A stretch of DNA of 64,000 nucleotides, taken from NCBI GenBank assembly GCA_947501885.1, contig CANMXN010000001.1, positions 558,001 through 622,000 of the forward strand, read 5' to 3'. The position numbers and the translations under genes were made by a program. Each line of letters starts with the position of its first letter. Positions within the stretch are counted from its first letter, which is position 1. Source of the stretch: an uncultured Sphingorhabdus sp. (GTDB lineage: Bacteria; Pseudomonadota; Alphaproteobacteria; Sphingomonadales; Sphingomonadaceae). Under the pieces are notes generated by a model that was not told the origin of the DNA, made no database searches, and saw only the letters and a list, made by a program, of their open reading frames with translations. Below are positions 16,155 through 26,242 of the stretch, in pieces.

Positions 16155-19100
16155 ATGAAACATTTAACCAAATTTATTATCAAATATGCAGCAATGCTTG
16201 CGGTAGGGATGTCAGTTCCTGTCGCAAGCAATGTTGCGTTTGCACAATCTGATAATGATATTATTAGCAATACTGCTACGGTTCAATGGAATGATGGTTC
16301 TACAGTTTTAGAAAGACCATCAAATGAAGTGCTTATTACTGTTGATCGCACGATCATTCCTCCAACATTATCCTTATTTCACATTGGTTCAGGCGCGGGA
16401 TCATTAAATACGGCTCTGCCATCTACTATCTGTATGGGCAATAACGGCCCTGTTACAACGCAGCTTAATGGCGCTTTTTCAGATATAGATAGCAATTCTA
16501 CTGAAATTACGCCCGCGACAGCCATAATTGCAGGCGAACCTCTAATTCTATCAGTAGAAGCGGTTGAAAAAAACACCGATTCTAATGCTATTGATAGCTT
16601 TGAATCGACCATAACCACATTGAATGATGACAGAGAGAGCGTTATTTTGCTCGAAACAGGCCCAAATACGGCAGTATTTCGCGCAATCATTAACACAGCA
16701 GCTATCCCGCCATCGCCAGTTCAAGGCGATTGCATATTATCGGTCGTTCCAGGTGACGAATTGTCTTTCACATTAGATGATATCTCCAATGGTGCACCCG
16801 TTGGGACTGCATCAGTTGAAGTTTTGATCGATCCTTTCGGTGTTTCTTTTGACAGTGGTGATGGCGCACCTGTTGATGGCACCATAGTTACCATTGTTGA
16901 TGCCGATACAGGCCTACCAGCGGATGTATTCGGCGATGATGGCGTATCATCCTTTCCAAATACCGTCGTTACAGGTGGAAGCGTTACCGATAGCGGTGGA
17001 ACGGTGTATAATTTCACACCAGGCTTCTATCGCTTCCCCTTTTTGCGGGCTGGACGTTATAGACTAATCGTAACGCCTCCTGATCCTTTTACTTTCGCAT
17101 CCGAGGCAACACCCGAACAATTGGCAAGTTTAACTCGTCCTGATGGTGGCCCATTTACTATTGCGGATGGTTCATTCGGCGGCATCATCATATTGGATGA
17201 CCCATCACCTGTGCGTATAGATATACCCCTTGATCGACCGGGTACACCATTATTGTTGCGCAAAACGGCAAGCCAAAATGTAGCAGAACGCGGCGACGTT
17301 ATTCAATATCGCGTCACAGTCACGAACCAAGATGCTATTCGATCGACCGGCGCCATTACGGCGAGCGATATCTTACCGAGACAGGTAAGGTTACGTGAAA
17401 ACTCAATACGTTATAACGGGAGCATTATAAATGCCAATGTCGCGCCTGATGGTGCGTCTTTTGACGTTTTACTGCCGCCATTGGCTGGTGGTGAAAGCGG
17501 GTTATTAACATATTTAGGTGAAATTCGCCAAGATGCCGACGAAGGTGATGCCATCAACCTTATTACCGCTAATGATAATCGCGGATCGACCAGTAACACT
17601 GCTGATGCCACCATTCGTATTGAAAGCGATGAAATTTCAGAACGTTTCACAATTATTGGTCGTATTACTGACCAAGGATGTAATATTCACCCCAACAAAG
17701 CCAATGGCATTGCTGGCGTTCGTGTCTTGTTACAAGATGGTCGTTTCGCTATTACAGATGAAGATGGCCGCTATCATTTTGAAGGTATTCGTCCAGGTAT
17801 TCAAGTTGTTCAAATCGATCCTTCTTCTTTACCAGCCGATCAACAAGCCATTGATTGTACACAAAATACACGCAGTGCAGGCAGCGCTATTTCACGTTTT
17901 GTGGAGGGCAATGGCGGCGCATTAAAACGGGCCGACTTCCGCACCATTAAAGTCGCACCCCGTGATGTCATTCAAGCCGTTACGAAACCGCTTCCGCAAG
18001 TCATAACCGATCAAGAAGCCGCTGGTGCCAATATTGATTGGCTTAAAGACTTAACCCCTGGTAGTGATTGGGTATTCCCCAATGAAGGCTATAATCCGCG
18101 TGTAAAAGCTATTCGTATTGCGGTAAAACATAGCACTCAACACCGTGTAGAATTAAGCGTGAATGGTAATATTGTTGATCCTCTTAATTTTGATGGTCTC
18201 AAGAAAAGTGCAAACCGTAAAATGGCGGTTAGCATATGGCGCGGCGTAGCTATCGAATCTGGTACCAACAAATTAGTGGCACATATTAAGAATAAAAAAG
18301 GGGAAATCCTTGAGACGTTAGAGCGCAACGTTCATTTCTCAACCTCACCTGTTCGCGCCGAATTTATCAGAGAAAAATCTATATTGGTTGCTGATGGTAT
18401 CACAAGGCCGCGTATTGTTGTGCGTTTAACCGATCGTAATGGCAGGCCAATACAGCATGGTAGTGTTGGCGATTTTGCCGTTCCTGCGCCTTATGAAGCT
18501 GCTGTGGACATTGATGCACAACAAGCCAACCAATTATCAGGCTTAGAGCGTGCAGACCCTGTATGGCGTGTTTATGGCGATACTGGACTTGCTGTGATTG
18601 AACTGGCCCCCACAACGGCTTCTGGAACATTAAGTGTGAACTTTAGTTTCCGTGACGGGGAAGTTATTACCGAACAACGTATTGAAACATGGTTAGATCC
18701 TGGCGAACGTCCATGGACGGTTGTTGGTTTTGCAGCTGGAACAATTGGTTTTAACAAGCTTGAAGAAGGTTTAGAAGAACTTATCGATGATAGTAATACA
18801 TTTAATGTTGATGGTCGTGTTGCCCTCTATGCCAAAGGTCGAGTAAGCGGTAAATGGTTACTGACGCTTGCTTATGATAGCGATAAAGAAGAGGAAGAAA
18901 CACGCTTTGGTGGTGTTATAGATCCACGCAGTTTCTATACAATTTACGCCGACCGTAGCGAACAACGTTTTGATGCTGCATCAGTGCGCAGATTATATCT
19001 CAAATTAGAGCGTCCACAGTTTTTTGCACTCTTTGGCGATTATGAGACGGGCATTAACGAACCAGCGTTGGCACGTTACCAACGTTCTTTCAATGGTGTG

Positions 19101-21254
19101 AAAGCAGAGTTTCGTAATGAGCAAGTTTCAGCCAATGCATTTGCAGCCGATACGCCATTTCGTTTTCGCAGAGATGAAATTCAAGGCAATGGTCTTAGCG
19201 GGCCTTATACTCTAAATGCGCGTGATATTATCGCCAATAGCGAACGGGTTATTATCGAAACACGTGACCGTATTCGGTCTAATGTAATTGTTGGAAGCCG
19301 CCAATTGGTCCGTAATATCGATTATGACATTGATTATTTAAATGGCACATTGATATTCCGTGAACCTATTTTATCACGCGATAGCAGCTTAAACCCGCAA
19401 TTCATCGTTGCTAATTACGAGGTCTTTGGTGTTGGTGAGCGCGTTACCAATGCTGGTGGACGTGTACGTTGGCAGGACAAAGAAGGTAAAATCAGAATTG
19501 CTGCAACCGCCATTCATGATGAAACTGATAGTGATACTACCAATTTAGGCGGTGTTGATATCATCTTTAGACCAGGCACAGGCACGGAAATTCGTGCAGA
19601 GGTCGCTATATCCGATGGTAATGCAAGAGCAGGAAGCAATCAAGAAGATGCAGGTACATCAACAGCGTGGTTGGTAGAGGCTGAACATCACGGTAAATCT
19701 ATTGACGTATTAGCTTATGTGCGAGAACAATCTGCACGCTTTGGCGTGGGCCAACAAAATAATGCAGAGGTCGGATCACGAAAAATTGGAGTCGAGGGGC
19801 GTTTGCGCATCAGTGATGACTTGCAATTGTCTTTGCTTACTTTCCAGGAAAATTTCTTTGAAACAAATGCACGCCGCCGCGCAGCTACTGGCGAGATTGA
19901 ATATCGCACCAACAATACGACCTTACGAGCGGGTATCACACATGCATCGGACCTTTTGTCCGATGGCAAGATCAATCGTTCCACATTGGCAAAAGTTGGC
20001 GCTTCACAATTATTGCTAAATGATAAACTCGAATTAAGCGCACAAAGCGAATTTGCTCTTGGTGGCCAAGATGAGAGCATCGACTTCCCATCGCGCCACC
20101 GCTTTGGTGCCCGTTATGCTATTAGACCAGACATACAAATAGTCGGCGGATATGAAATCATCGATGGTGAAAATATTGATGCGCGCACCGCTCGCATTGG
20201 TTTTGACATTGCGCCTTGGGCTGGCGCTCGGATAACGGCAAGCGGTAATCAGCAAGATATTGGCGAATTTGGGCCACGTACATTTGCGGCTTATGGCTTA
20301 TCACAATCTCTGCGTTTAACCGAGAAATGGTCTTTGGACTTCTCATTAGATGGCAACAGAACGTTAAATGGTTTTGATCAGGCAAATGTCATAAACCCAG
20401 CACAGCCCGTTGCATCGGGTGGTTTCTTGGCCAGTGATGGTGCTATAACAGAAGATTTTATCGCGCTTACAAGCGGCGCTACATATCGCGGTGATAAATG
20501 GAGCTGGGTCAGCCGCGCAGAGTATCGCAATGGCGATACCAATAACCGCTATGGCCTTACAACAGCCCTCTTACGTCAAATTAGCGAGGGCGTGGCACTT
20601 GGTGCAGCCGCACGTTACTTTAATGCCAATCAAGAAGGCGGTGCACAAAGCGAGATATTTGAAGGCGAAATTAGCTGGGCCTACCGTCCATCAAACAGCC
20701 GCTGGTCAATATTAGATAAATTAGAATTTCGTAGCGACTCTATTACGAATGCAATTGCTGGAAACTCTGGTCCCATCGGCGGTCCTGCCCTCACTATCAG
20801 CGGCGATGCCGTATCACGCCGTTTGATCAACAGCATTAGCATCAATTATAGCCCAATAGCTGATAATGATAATGCTGGTGTCGATGAATTTTTTGAACGC
20901 GGTGAATATAGCCTTTTCTGGGGTACGCGTTATGTATTTAATCGCTTCGGTGAAGATGATGTTGAAGGATGGAGCAACATCATTGGTGCTGATGCACGCT
21001 TTGATATCTCAAAAAATATTGATATTGGAGGGCAAGCCACAGTGCGTATTGGTACAGGTGGGCGTAATATTGCCTATTCAGGAGGCCCAGCCATAACGCT
21101 ATCGCCTTTCAAAAATAGCAATATTACATTAGGTTATAATATTATTGGATTCAAGGATCGTGACTTTGAAGAAGCGCGCTATACCCGCAGTGGTCCATTT
21201 TTGACCTTCAAGCTTAAATTTGATCAAAATAGCTTATCGGGTCTTGGCTTCTAA
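16155..21254 (+). CDS. giant DUF11/SdrD-like outer-membrane beta-barrel protein
   Basis: A 1699-residue exported protein. In order: signal peptide ending VAFAQ (about residue 31); the locus motif DIISNTATVQWNDG...SNEVLITVD; an Ig-like region; a carboxypeptidase-regulatory/SdrD-B-like unit (about 235-310); a DUF11 domain (about 365-480, PLLLRKTASQNVAERGDVIQYRVTV); a second SdrD-B-like unit (GVRVLLQDGRFAITDEDGRYHF); a region of beta domains to about 850; then alternating amphipathic strands rich in aromatic and charged residues to the end. The last residue is Phe (LSGLGF), typical of BAM-assembled barrels. It is probably the outer-membrane anchor or exporter for the locus; this is inference. 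Confidence 0.8.
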   Translation: MKHLTKFIIKYAAMLAVGMSVPVASNVAFAQSDNDIISNTATVQWNDGSTVLERPSNEVLITVDRTIIPPTLSLFHIGSGAGSLNTALPSTICMGNNGPVTTQLNGAFSDIDSNSTEITPATAIIAGEPLILSVEAVEKNTDSNAIDSFESTITTLNDDRESVILLETGPNTAVFRAIINTAAIPPSPVQGDCILSVVPGDELSFTLDDISNGAPVGTASVEVLIDPFGVSFDSGDGAPVDGTIVTIVDADTGLPADVFGDDGVSSFPNTVVTGGSVTDSGGTVYNFTPGFYRFPFLRAGRYRLIVTPPDPFTFASEATPEQLASLTRPDGGPFTIADGSFGGIIILDDPSPVRIDIPLDRPGTPLLLRKTASQNVAERGDVIQYRVTVTNQDAIRSTGAITASDILPRQVRLRENSIRYNGSIINANVAPDGASFDVLLPPLAGGESGLLTYLGEIRQDADEGDAINLITANDNRGSTSNTADATIRIESDEISERFTIIGRITDQGCNIHPNKANGIAGVRVLLQDGRFAITDEDGRYHFEGIRPGIQVVQIDPSSLPADQQAIDCTQNTRSAGSAISRFVEGNGGALKRADFRTIKVAPRDVIQAVTKPLPQVITDQEAAGANIDWLKDLTPGSDWVFPNEGYNPRVKAIRIAVKHSTQHRVELSVNGNIVDPLNFDGLKKSANRKMAVSIWRGVAIESGTNKLVAHIKNKKGEILETLERNVHFSTSPVRAEFIREKSILVADGITRPRIVVRLTDRNGRPIQHGSVGDFAVPAPYEAAVDIDAQQANQLSGLERADPVWRVYGDTGLAVIELAPTTASGTLSVNFSFRDGEVITEQRIETWLDPGERPWTVVGFAAGTIGFNKLEEGLEELIDDSNTFNVDGRVALYAKGRVSGKWLLTLAYDSDKEEEETRFGGVIDPRSFYTIYADRSEQRFDAASVRRLYLKLERPQFFALFGDYETGINEPALARYQRSFNGVKAEFRNEQVSANAFAADTPFRFRRDEIQGNGLSGPYTLNARDIIANSERVIIETRDRIRSNVIVGSRQLVRNIDYDIDYLNGTLIFREPILSRDSSLNPQFIVANYEVFGVGERVTNAGGRVRWQDKEGKIRIAATAIHDETDSDTTNLGGVDIIFRPGTGTEIRAEVAISDGNARAGSNQEDAGTSTAWLVEAEHHGKSIDVLAYVREQSARFGVGQQNNAEVGSRKIGVEGRLRISDDLQLSLLTFQENFFETNARRRAATGEIEYRTNNTTLRAGITHASDLLSDGKINRSTLAKVGASQLLLNDKLELSAQSEFALGGQDESIDFPSRHRFGARYAIRPDIQIVGGYEIIDGENIDARTARIGFDIAPWAGARITASGNQQDIGEFGPRTFAAYGLSQSLRLTEKWSLDFSLDGNRTLNGFDQANVINPAQPVASGGFLASDGAITEDFIALTSGATYRGDKWSWVSRAEYRNGDTNNRYGLTTALLRQISEGVALGAAARYFNANQEGGAQSEIFEGEISWAYRPSNSRWSILDKLEFRSDSITNAIAGNSGPIGGPALTISGDAVSRRLINSISINYSPIADNDNAGVDEFFERGEYSLFWGTRYVFNRFGEDDVEGWSNIIGADARFDISKNIDIGGQATVRIGTGGRNIAYSGGPAITLSPFKNSNITLGYNIIGFKDRDFEEARYTRSGPFLTFKLKFDQNSLSGLGF

Positions 21255-21273
21255 TCAATCACAATAACTGCGA

Positions 21274-22593
21274 TCAATCAGCAAATAGCAAGACAGGTGT
21301 TTCAATATATTTTTTCAGCACCTGCATAAAGCTTGCTGCATCATATCCATCAACAACACGGTGATCACAGCTAATTGATATATTCATTAATTTGCGTGCT
21401 TCTATTTCCCCATTGATTATCACTGGACGTTCTACAATCTTGTTAGGGCCAATGATCGCAACTTCTGGTTTATTAATAACAGGCGTGGTTACTATACCGC
21501 CCAAAGGACCAAGCGAAGTGAGCGTTAATGTTGCACCTTGTAATTTGTTAATTTGTATAGAATTATCTCTAGAAGTCTCAGATAAAACTTTGATTTCATT
21601 TGATAATTGCCAAATATTCATTTGGTGGGCAGCATGGATAACAGGGACCTTAAGGCCGCTGTCAGTTTGCGTCGCCATACCCAAATTTATACCACCATGC
21701 CTTGTCACTACACCAGCTTCATCATCATAAGTGGCATTAATCATTGGAAAGTCAGGTATGGTTTTGGCTATTGCAACAATCAATAAGGGCAACATGGTAA
21801 TTTTGGGCCGCGATCCACGATTGTCATTCAGGTCACTGCGCATCAACTCTAAGTCAGTTACATCGACTTCTTCTACATAGGTAAAGTGCGGGATTGAACG
21901 CTTGCTAATGATCATATTCTCAGCAATTTTGCGGCGCATACCGATTACTTTAATAGTTTCATCGGGCCTTGTTGCTGCATTAGTGGCATTGCCATAACCT
22001 TGTGCGCTACCATAATTAAGATAAGCGTCTAAATCAGCATGCCTCACATGCTGCCCTGCTGTCTTAACAAGTGCAAGGTCGACACCCAATGATTTCGCGC
22101 GCGCACGCACAGCAGCAGATGCCGTTACTTTATTAATAGGGGTAGATATAGGAGCATTGGACTCAGCTAAAACCACGGCTTCACTAACTTCTGGGTTCTG
22201 CTGTGCTAAATCCGCCGCATCAGATATAGTCTTTTCTGATGTCTTGACGTCATTTTTCACCATATCTTCATCTACTAAGGTTTCTGACACTATGTCATCA
22301 TAGTCTTGATTTTCAATATTAATATCAGGAATATCTTGATTGCCCTCACCTTCAGCAACCTCTATCTCAACCAATGTCGAGCCAATAGCGATAATATCGC
22401 CTTCTTCACCTGCTACAGCAATAATTTTGCCAGAAACAGGGGCTTCCATTTCAACTGTCGCCTTATCAGTCATCATATCTGCGATAGGCTGATCTTCCAT
22501 CACCATATCACCCAGTGCAATATGCCATTGGACAATCTCTGCTTCTGCGATACCTTCGCCAATATCAGGCAATGTGAATATATATTTTGCCAT
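21274..22593 (-). CDS. bkdB: branched-chain 2-oxoacid dehydrogenase E2 (dihydrolipoyl acyltransferase)
   Basis: Core of the dehydrogenase complex, transferring the acyl group from lipoyl-lysine to CoA. It has one N-terminal lipoyl domain with the lipoylation motif TDKATVEMEAP (Lys about 44), an acidic linker (about 90-165), a peripheral-subunit-binding domain (SAAVRARAKSLGVDL...VRHADLDAYL, about 172-208), and the catalytic acyltransferase domain ending ISCDHRVVDGYDAASFM with the active-site His/Asp. The order E1alpha-E1beta-E2 and the branched-chain-type E1 subunits favour branched-chain over pyruvate substrate. No E3 (lpd) gene lies next to it. Confidence 0.9.
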   Translation of the reverse strand: MAKYIFTLPDIGEGIAEAEIVQWHIALGDMVMEDQPIADMMTDKATVEMEAPVSGKIIAVAGEEGDIIAIGSTLVEIEVAEGEGNQDIPDINIENQDYDDIVSETLVDEDMVKNDVKTSEKTISDAADLAQQNPEVSEAVVLAESNAPISTPINKVTASAAVRARAKSLGVDLALVKTAGQHVRHADLDAYLNYGSAQGYGNATNAATRPDETIKVIGMRRKIAENMIISKRSIPHFTYVEEVDVTDLELMRSDLNDNRGSRPKITMLPLLIVAIAKTIPDFPMINATYDDEAGVVTRHGGINLGMATQTDSGLKVPVIHAAHQMNIWQLSNEIKVLSETSRDNSIQINKLQGATLTLTSLGPLGGIVTTPVINKPEVAIIGPNKIVERPVIINGEIEARKLMNISISCDHRVVDGYDAASFMQVLKKYIETPVLLFAD

Positions 22594-22597
22594 CAGA

Positions 22598-23635
22598 TCA
22601 ATCCTTCATGATTTTTTCTATTGCGGTCGTAATGCGCACGGGACCAGGGAAATATGCCCATTCAAGGCTATGCGGATAAGGTGTGTCAAAACCCGTCACA
22701 CGCTCTACGGGGGCTTCCAAATGATAAAAACAACGTTCTTGCACCAAAGCTGAGAGTTCTGCGCCAAAACCGCTTGTTCGCGTTGCTTCATGCACGATCA
22801 AACAGCGCCCCGTCTTTTGAACCGATGCCTCAATCGTTTCAATATCAAGTGGTAATAATGTGCGTAAATCAATGACATCAGCATCGATATTCTGTTCTTT
22901 GACAACGGCCTCTACCACATGCACCATCGTTCCATAGGCCAATATTGTCAGCCCCTCACCCTCACGTACTACATTGGCCTTACCAAGCGGTATTTTATAA
23001 TAACCCTCTGGCACTTGTGAGGCATCATGTTTGCTCCATGGCTCTACGGGACGGTCATAGTAACCCGTAAACGGGCCATTATATATACGTTTGGGTTCAA
23101 AAAATATAACGGGGTCATTATCTTCAATAGCGCTAATCAAAAGCCCTTTTGCATCATATGGCGTTGCTGGAATAATAGTTTTTACACCAGACATGTGCGT
23201 AAACAGACTTTCTGGCGATTGGCTGTGCGTTTGCCCACCAAAGATACCACCACCAAAGGGGGTGCGGATAGTCAAAGGCGATATAAAATCTGCCGCCGAG
23301 CGATAACGCATTCTTGCTGCTTCACTGACAATTTGATCAAGCCCTGGATAGATATAATCGGCAAATTGAATTTCTGGAACAGGGCGCATCCCATAGGCCC
23401 CCATACCAACAGCCACACCCATTATACCATTTTCGGAAATTGGTGTATCAAACACCCGTCTTTTTCCATATTTTTCTTGCAAATTGGCCGTAGCGCGAAA
23501 AACACCACCAAAATAACCAATATCTTCACCCAATATGACAACATTATCATCACGCTCTAACATATTATCTAGCGCGCTATTAATCGCCTCAATCATATTC
23601 ATAGTTTTAATTGAATCACTAGAAACTTCAAACAT
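22598..23635 (-). CDS. bkdA2: branched-chain 2-oxoacid dehydrogenase E1 beta subunit
   Basis: Beta subunit of the thiamine-diphosphate decarboxylase component. Its 345 residues include MIEAINSALDNMLERDDNVVILGEDIGYFGGVFRAT, the typical opening, and the ThDP-contacting Glu in LGEDIG. Also present are DTPISENGIMGVAVGMGAYGMRPVPEIQFADY, PYGGG-like FGGGIFGGQTHSQSPE, and the C-terminal transketolase domain (LTILAYGTMVHVVEAVV, VIDLRTLLPLD). It overlaps the E1alpha gene by 8 bases and sits 4 bases before E2, so the three are one operon. Confidence 0.92.
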   Translation of the reverse strand: MFEVSSDSIKTMNMIEAINSALDNMLERDDNVVILGEDIGYFGGVFRATANLQEKYGKRRVFDTPISENGIMGVAVGMGAYGMRPVPEIQFADYIYPGLDQIVSEAARMRYRSAADFISPLTIRTPFGGGIFGGQTHSQSPESLFTHMSGVKTIIPATPYDAKGLLISAIEDNDPVIFFEPKRIYNGPFTGYYDRPVEPWSKHDASQVPEGYYKIPLGKANVVREGEGLTILAYGTMVHVVEAVVKEQNIDADVIDLRTLLPLDIETIEASVQKTGRCLIVHEATRTSGFGAELSALVQERCFYHLEAPVERVTGFDTPYPHSLEWAYFPGPVRITTAIEKIMKD

Positions 23636-24935
23636 TTGAGGTTCCTTTTTGTGATTTCTTCTTCGTAGAAAATTTAGACTCTTTTTCGGCTAAGGATAAT
23701 TCCATCTGCTCTTTTAAGTGCCAAGGCATCTCTTCAAATACATCTTCAAACATTGTTTCAAACTCTTGGTGCATTCCATGTCCCAAAATACCATTTTTTT
23801 CAGCTTCTTTTTGGGTTTTACGCACCTGCGCATCTAATTCTTGTTGCAGAGCTTCGTGGCGTTCTTCATCCCAATGTCCTTCGCCGATCAAATGCTGCTT
23901 TAATCGCTCTAATGGATCACCAAGCGGCCATTTGGCATATTCCTCTGCGGCTCTGTAAGACGAAGGGTCGTCCGATGTGCTATGTCCTTCTGCGCGATAG
24001 GTGAAATGCTCAATCAATGTAGGGCCATTATTGGTACGTGCACGATTAGCAGCCCACTCCGTTGCGGCATATACGGCCAGCGGGTCATTGCCATCCACTC
24101 TTAGGCTTGCAATACCATAACCAAGGCCGCGGGCTGCAAAAGTAGCTCGCTCTCCGCCTGCTATTCCGCTAAATGATGAAATCGCCCATTGGTTATTGAT
24201 TACATTAAAAATAACGGGTGCATTATAAACTGCTGCGAAAGTTAGAGCGCAGTGAAAATCACCTTCAGCAGTTGATCCCTCACCACACCAAACAGCGGCA
24301 ATGCGCGTATCTTGTTTCGCCGCAGAGGCCATAGCCCAACCCACTGCTTGTGGATATTGCGTTGCTAAATTTCCTGAAATACTAAAAAATGAATGTTCAG
24401 ACGATGAATACATAATCGGCAATTGCCGTCCTTTTAATGTATCCTCACGATTAGAATAAATTTGATTCATCATATCTAACATCGGATAGCCGCGCGATAA
24501 TAATATGCCTTGCTGACGATAGCTTGGAAATACCATATCATCATCAGCCAGAGCCAGAGCGGGTGCGATAGAGGTTGCTTCCTCACCCGTACATTTCATA
24601 TAAAAGCTTGTTTTTCCTTGCCGTTGCGCCCGGAACATCCGATCATCAAAAATACGAACTTGCACCATCTCACGGAGCATTCTCAACTTTATCTCGCTTG
24701 ATAATTTGGGATCCCAAGGTCCAGAAGCATGTCCATCAAAGTCCAAGACACGGATTAGCCCTGTAGCCATATGCTGAATATCAATCGGCGCAACATTTTC
24801 TTCAGGCCTTGTTGTTGTACCAACCTCTTCTATTTTAATATCAGAGAAATCTGCTTCATCACCAGGACGAAACTGCGGTTCGGGAATATGTAAATTTAGT
24901 CGCGGCAAATTTTGTTTGTTTAGGTCGCTCAACAT
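23628..24935 (-). CDS. bkdA1: branched-chain 2-oxoacid dehydrogenase E1 alpha subunit
   Basis: Alpha subunit of the E1 decarboxylase acting on 2-oxoacids from Val, Leu and Ile and giving isobutyryl-, isovaleryl- and 2-methylbutyryl-CoA after E2. Of 435 residues, the first roughly 85 form the extended N-terminus of the branched-chain type. GKTSFYMKCTGEEATS and the ThDP motif WCGEGSTAEGDFHCAL...INNQWAIS follow. The loop AEGHSTSDDPSSYR matches the phosphorylation-loop region of BCKDH. The C-terminal tail is basic and Ser/Lys-rich. It is the first gene of the operon; the AT-rich gap 24936-25150 should hold the promoter. Confidence 0.92.
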   Translation of the reverse strand: MLSDLNKQNLPRLNLHIPEPQFRPGDEADFSDIKIEEVGTTTRPEENVAPIDIQHMATGLIRVLDFDGHASGPWDPKLSSEIKLRMLREMVQVRIFDDRMFRAQRQGKTSFYMKCTGEEATSIAPALALADDDMVFPSYRQQGILLSRGYPMLDMMNQIYSNREDTLKGRQLPIMYSSSEHSFFSISGNLATQYPQAVGWAMASAAKQDTRIAAVWCGEGSTAEGDFHCALTFAAVYNAPVIFNVINNQWAISSFSGIAGGERATFAARGLGYGIASLRVDGNDPLAVYAATEWAANRARTNNGPTLIEHFTYRAEGHSTSDDPSSYRAAEEYAKWPLGDPLERLKQHLIGEGHWDEERHEALQQELDAQVRKTQKEAEKNGILGHGMHQEFETMFEDVFEEMPWHLKEQMELSLAEKESKFSTKKKSQKGTSNV

Positions 24936-25150
24936 ATCTCTCCAATGGCTTCAACAAAATAGATATGTTTCGCAAAGCCCGCTTTAACTATTAGACATTG
25001 ATTTCGACAAATAAATAGGAATCAATCATCTAAAGTTTCAATCTTTGGTTATATTATTACAAAATTAAATTTTGGTCAATACTACTTCCCTATACAATAG
25101 AGTTCTAATATTATATATAAGCTATCTTATTTAAGTATATGGTATATAGA

Positions 25151-26095
25151 TTAAACAGCTACAGGAGCGGTAATATGTTTTTGCGGTTCATAATTTTCTA
25201 CAACAAAATCATCGATAGAATAATCAAAAATCGAATCTGGTTTTCCTATAATTTTTAACTTTGGCGTGCCAAAAGGTTTTCTGCTGAGTTGCTGTTCAAC
25301 CAAGTCACTATGATTAAGGTATAAGTGAACATCTCCTCCATTCCAGATCAATTCACCTGCTTCCAAATCACATTGTTGTGCGATCATCTTAATTAGTAAT
25401 GAAGCTGAAAAAACGTTGAAAGCAAAGCCTAAACCCAAATCACAAGAGCGTTGAAATAATAATCCACTCAGTTTTCCGTCTGCCACGTAAAATTGATAGG
25501 TTTTATGACAGGGCGGCAAAGCCATTTGATCCAGCTCTGCTACATTCCAGCCTTCAATAATGTGACGTCGTGACGTCGGATTTTTTGTTAAACTCTCAAT
25601 TAATTCAGCGAGTTGATTCACTCCATTTTTTTGTTTCTTATAAATATCGATGGTTTCAGAATCATCGACAATAGTCTCTAACAATTCATATCGCGGCCAA
25701 TTAACCCATTGTGCTCCATAGACTGGCCCCAAATCACCCCATTTTTTCGCAAATGCCTCATTCTCAATGATTTTTTGTTCGAAATCTTTTTGAGAAATAT
25801 CAGAATTTGTTTCGTTACGATACCGTTCTAATGGCCAATCACTCCATATTCGAACATTTACTAAAAGAAGGTCCCTAATATTTGTTTTTCCAGTTAAAAA
25901 CCATAACATCTCTTTAGCTGCTGTTTTCCAGAAAACACGTTTCGTGGTCAATAAAGGTATCGCATCATCTGCAAGAGAGAAACGCATAGTAGCGCCAAAT
26001 ATCGATCTTGTACCTATACCTGTTCGATCTTTTTTTATAGATCCATTTTCCCAGATATATTTCATTAAATCAAGATATTGCTGTTCATAATGCAT
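25151..26095 (-). CDS. thyA: thymidylate synthase (ThyA type)
   Basis: Methylates dUMP to dTMP using methylene-THF. The catalytic Cys motif QMALPPCHKTYQFYV is present, with SRRHIIEGWN, QRSCDLGLGFAFN, WNGGDVHLYLNH and the conserved C-terminal end APVAV. At 314 residues it is of the longer Lactobacillus-casei-like form, with an insert around residues 85-130 in the small domain relative to the 264-residue E. coli enzyme. The gene is visibly more AT-rich than the housekeeping genes elsewhere in the window (one sampled 60-base line has 18 G/C). It lies beside the DSF module but on the opposite strand from its first gene. Confidence 0.94.
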   Translation of the reverse strand: MHYEQQYLDLMKYIWENGSIKKDRTGIGTRSIFGATMRFSLADDAIPLLTTKRVFWKTAAKEMLWFLTGKTNIRDLLLVNVRIWSDWPLERYRNETNSDISQKDFEQKIIENEAFAKKWGDLGPVYGAQWVNWPRYELLETIVDDSETIDIYKKQKNGVNQLAELIESLTKNPTSRRHIIEGWNVAELDQMALPPCHKTYQFYVADGKLSGLLFQRSCDLGLGFAFNVFSASLLIKMIAQQCDLEAGELIWNGGDVHLYLNHSDLVEQQLSRKPFGTPKLKIIGKPDSIFDYSIDDFVVENYEPQKHITAPVAV

Positions 26096-26242
26096 AAATC
26101 TTTTTCTTTCTTTTAAGCAATATTGGTTGAAAATATTGATACATTTTTATCCGATATTTCAAATAAAAAAATTATTTTACAAAAAACAATAAATGAATCA
26201 AAAATTAACCATTCATTGACCTTGTATTCCTATAGAGTTGGT

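Noticed and set aside
13428-21254. Considered as an RTX adhesin or two-partner secretion system
   Set aside because: No GGxGxDxUx nonapeptide repeats, no POTRA/FhaC-like transporter, no haemagglutinin TPS domain; the DUF11 pattern fits better.
23027-23560. 177-residue plus-strand ORF
   Set aside because: Antisense shadow of the E1 beta gene with no recognisable domain.
26123-26242. Upstream TTG start for the REC-PAS-GGDEF-EAL gene
   Set aside because: Adds 40 non-family residues before the receiver, whereas ATG at 26243 gives a normal receiver start; TTG has no better ribosome-binding site.
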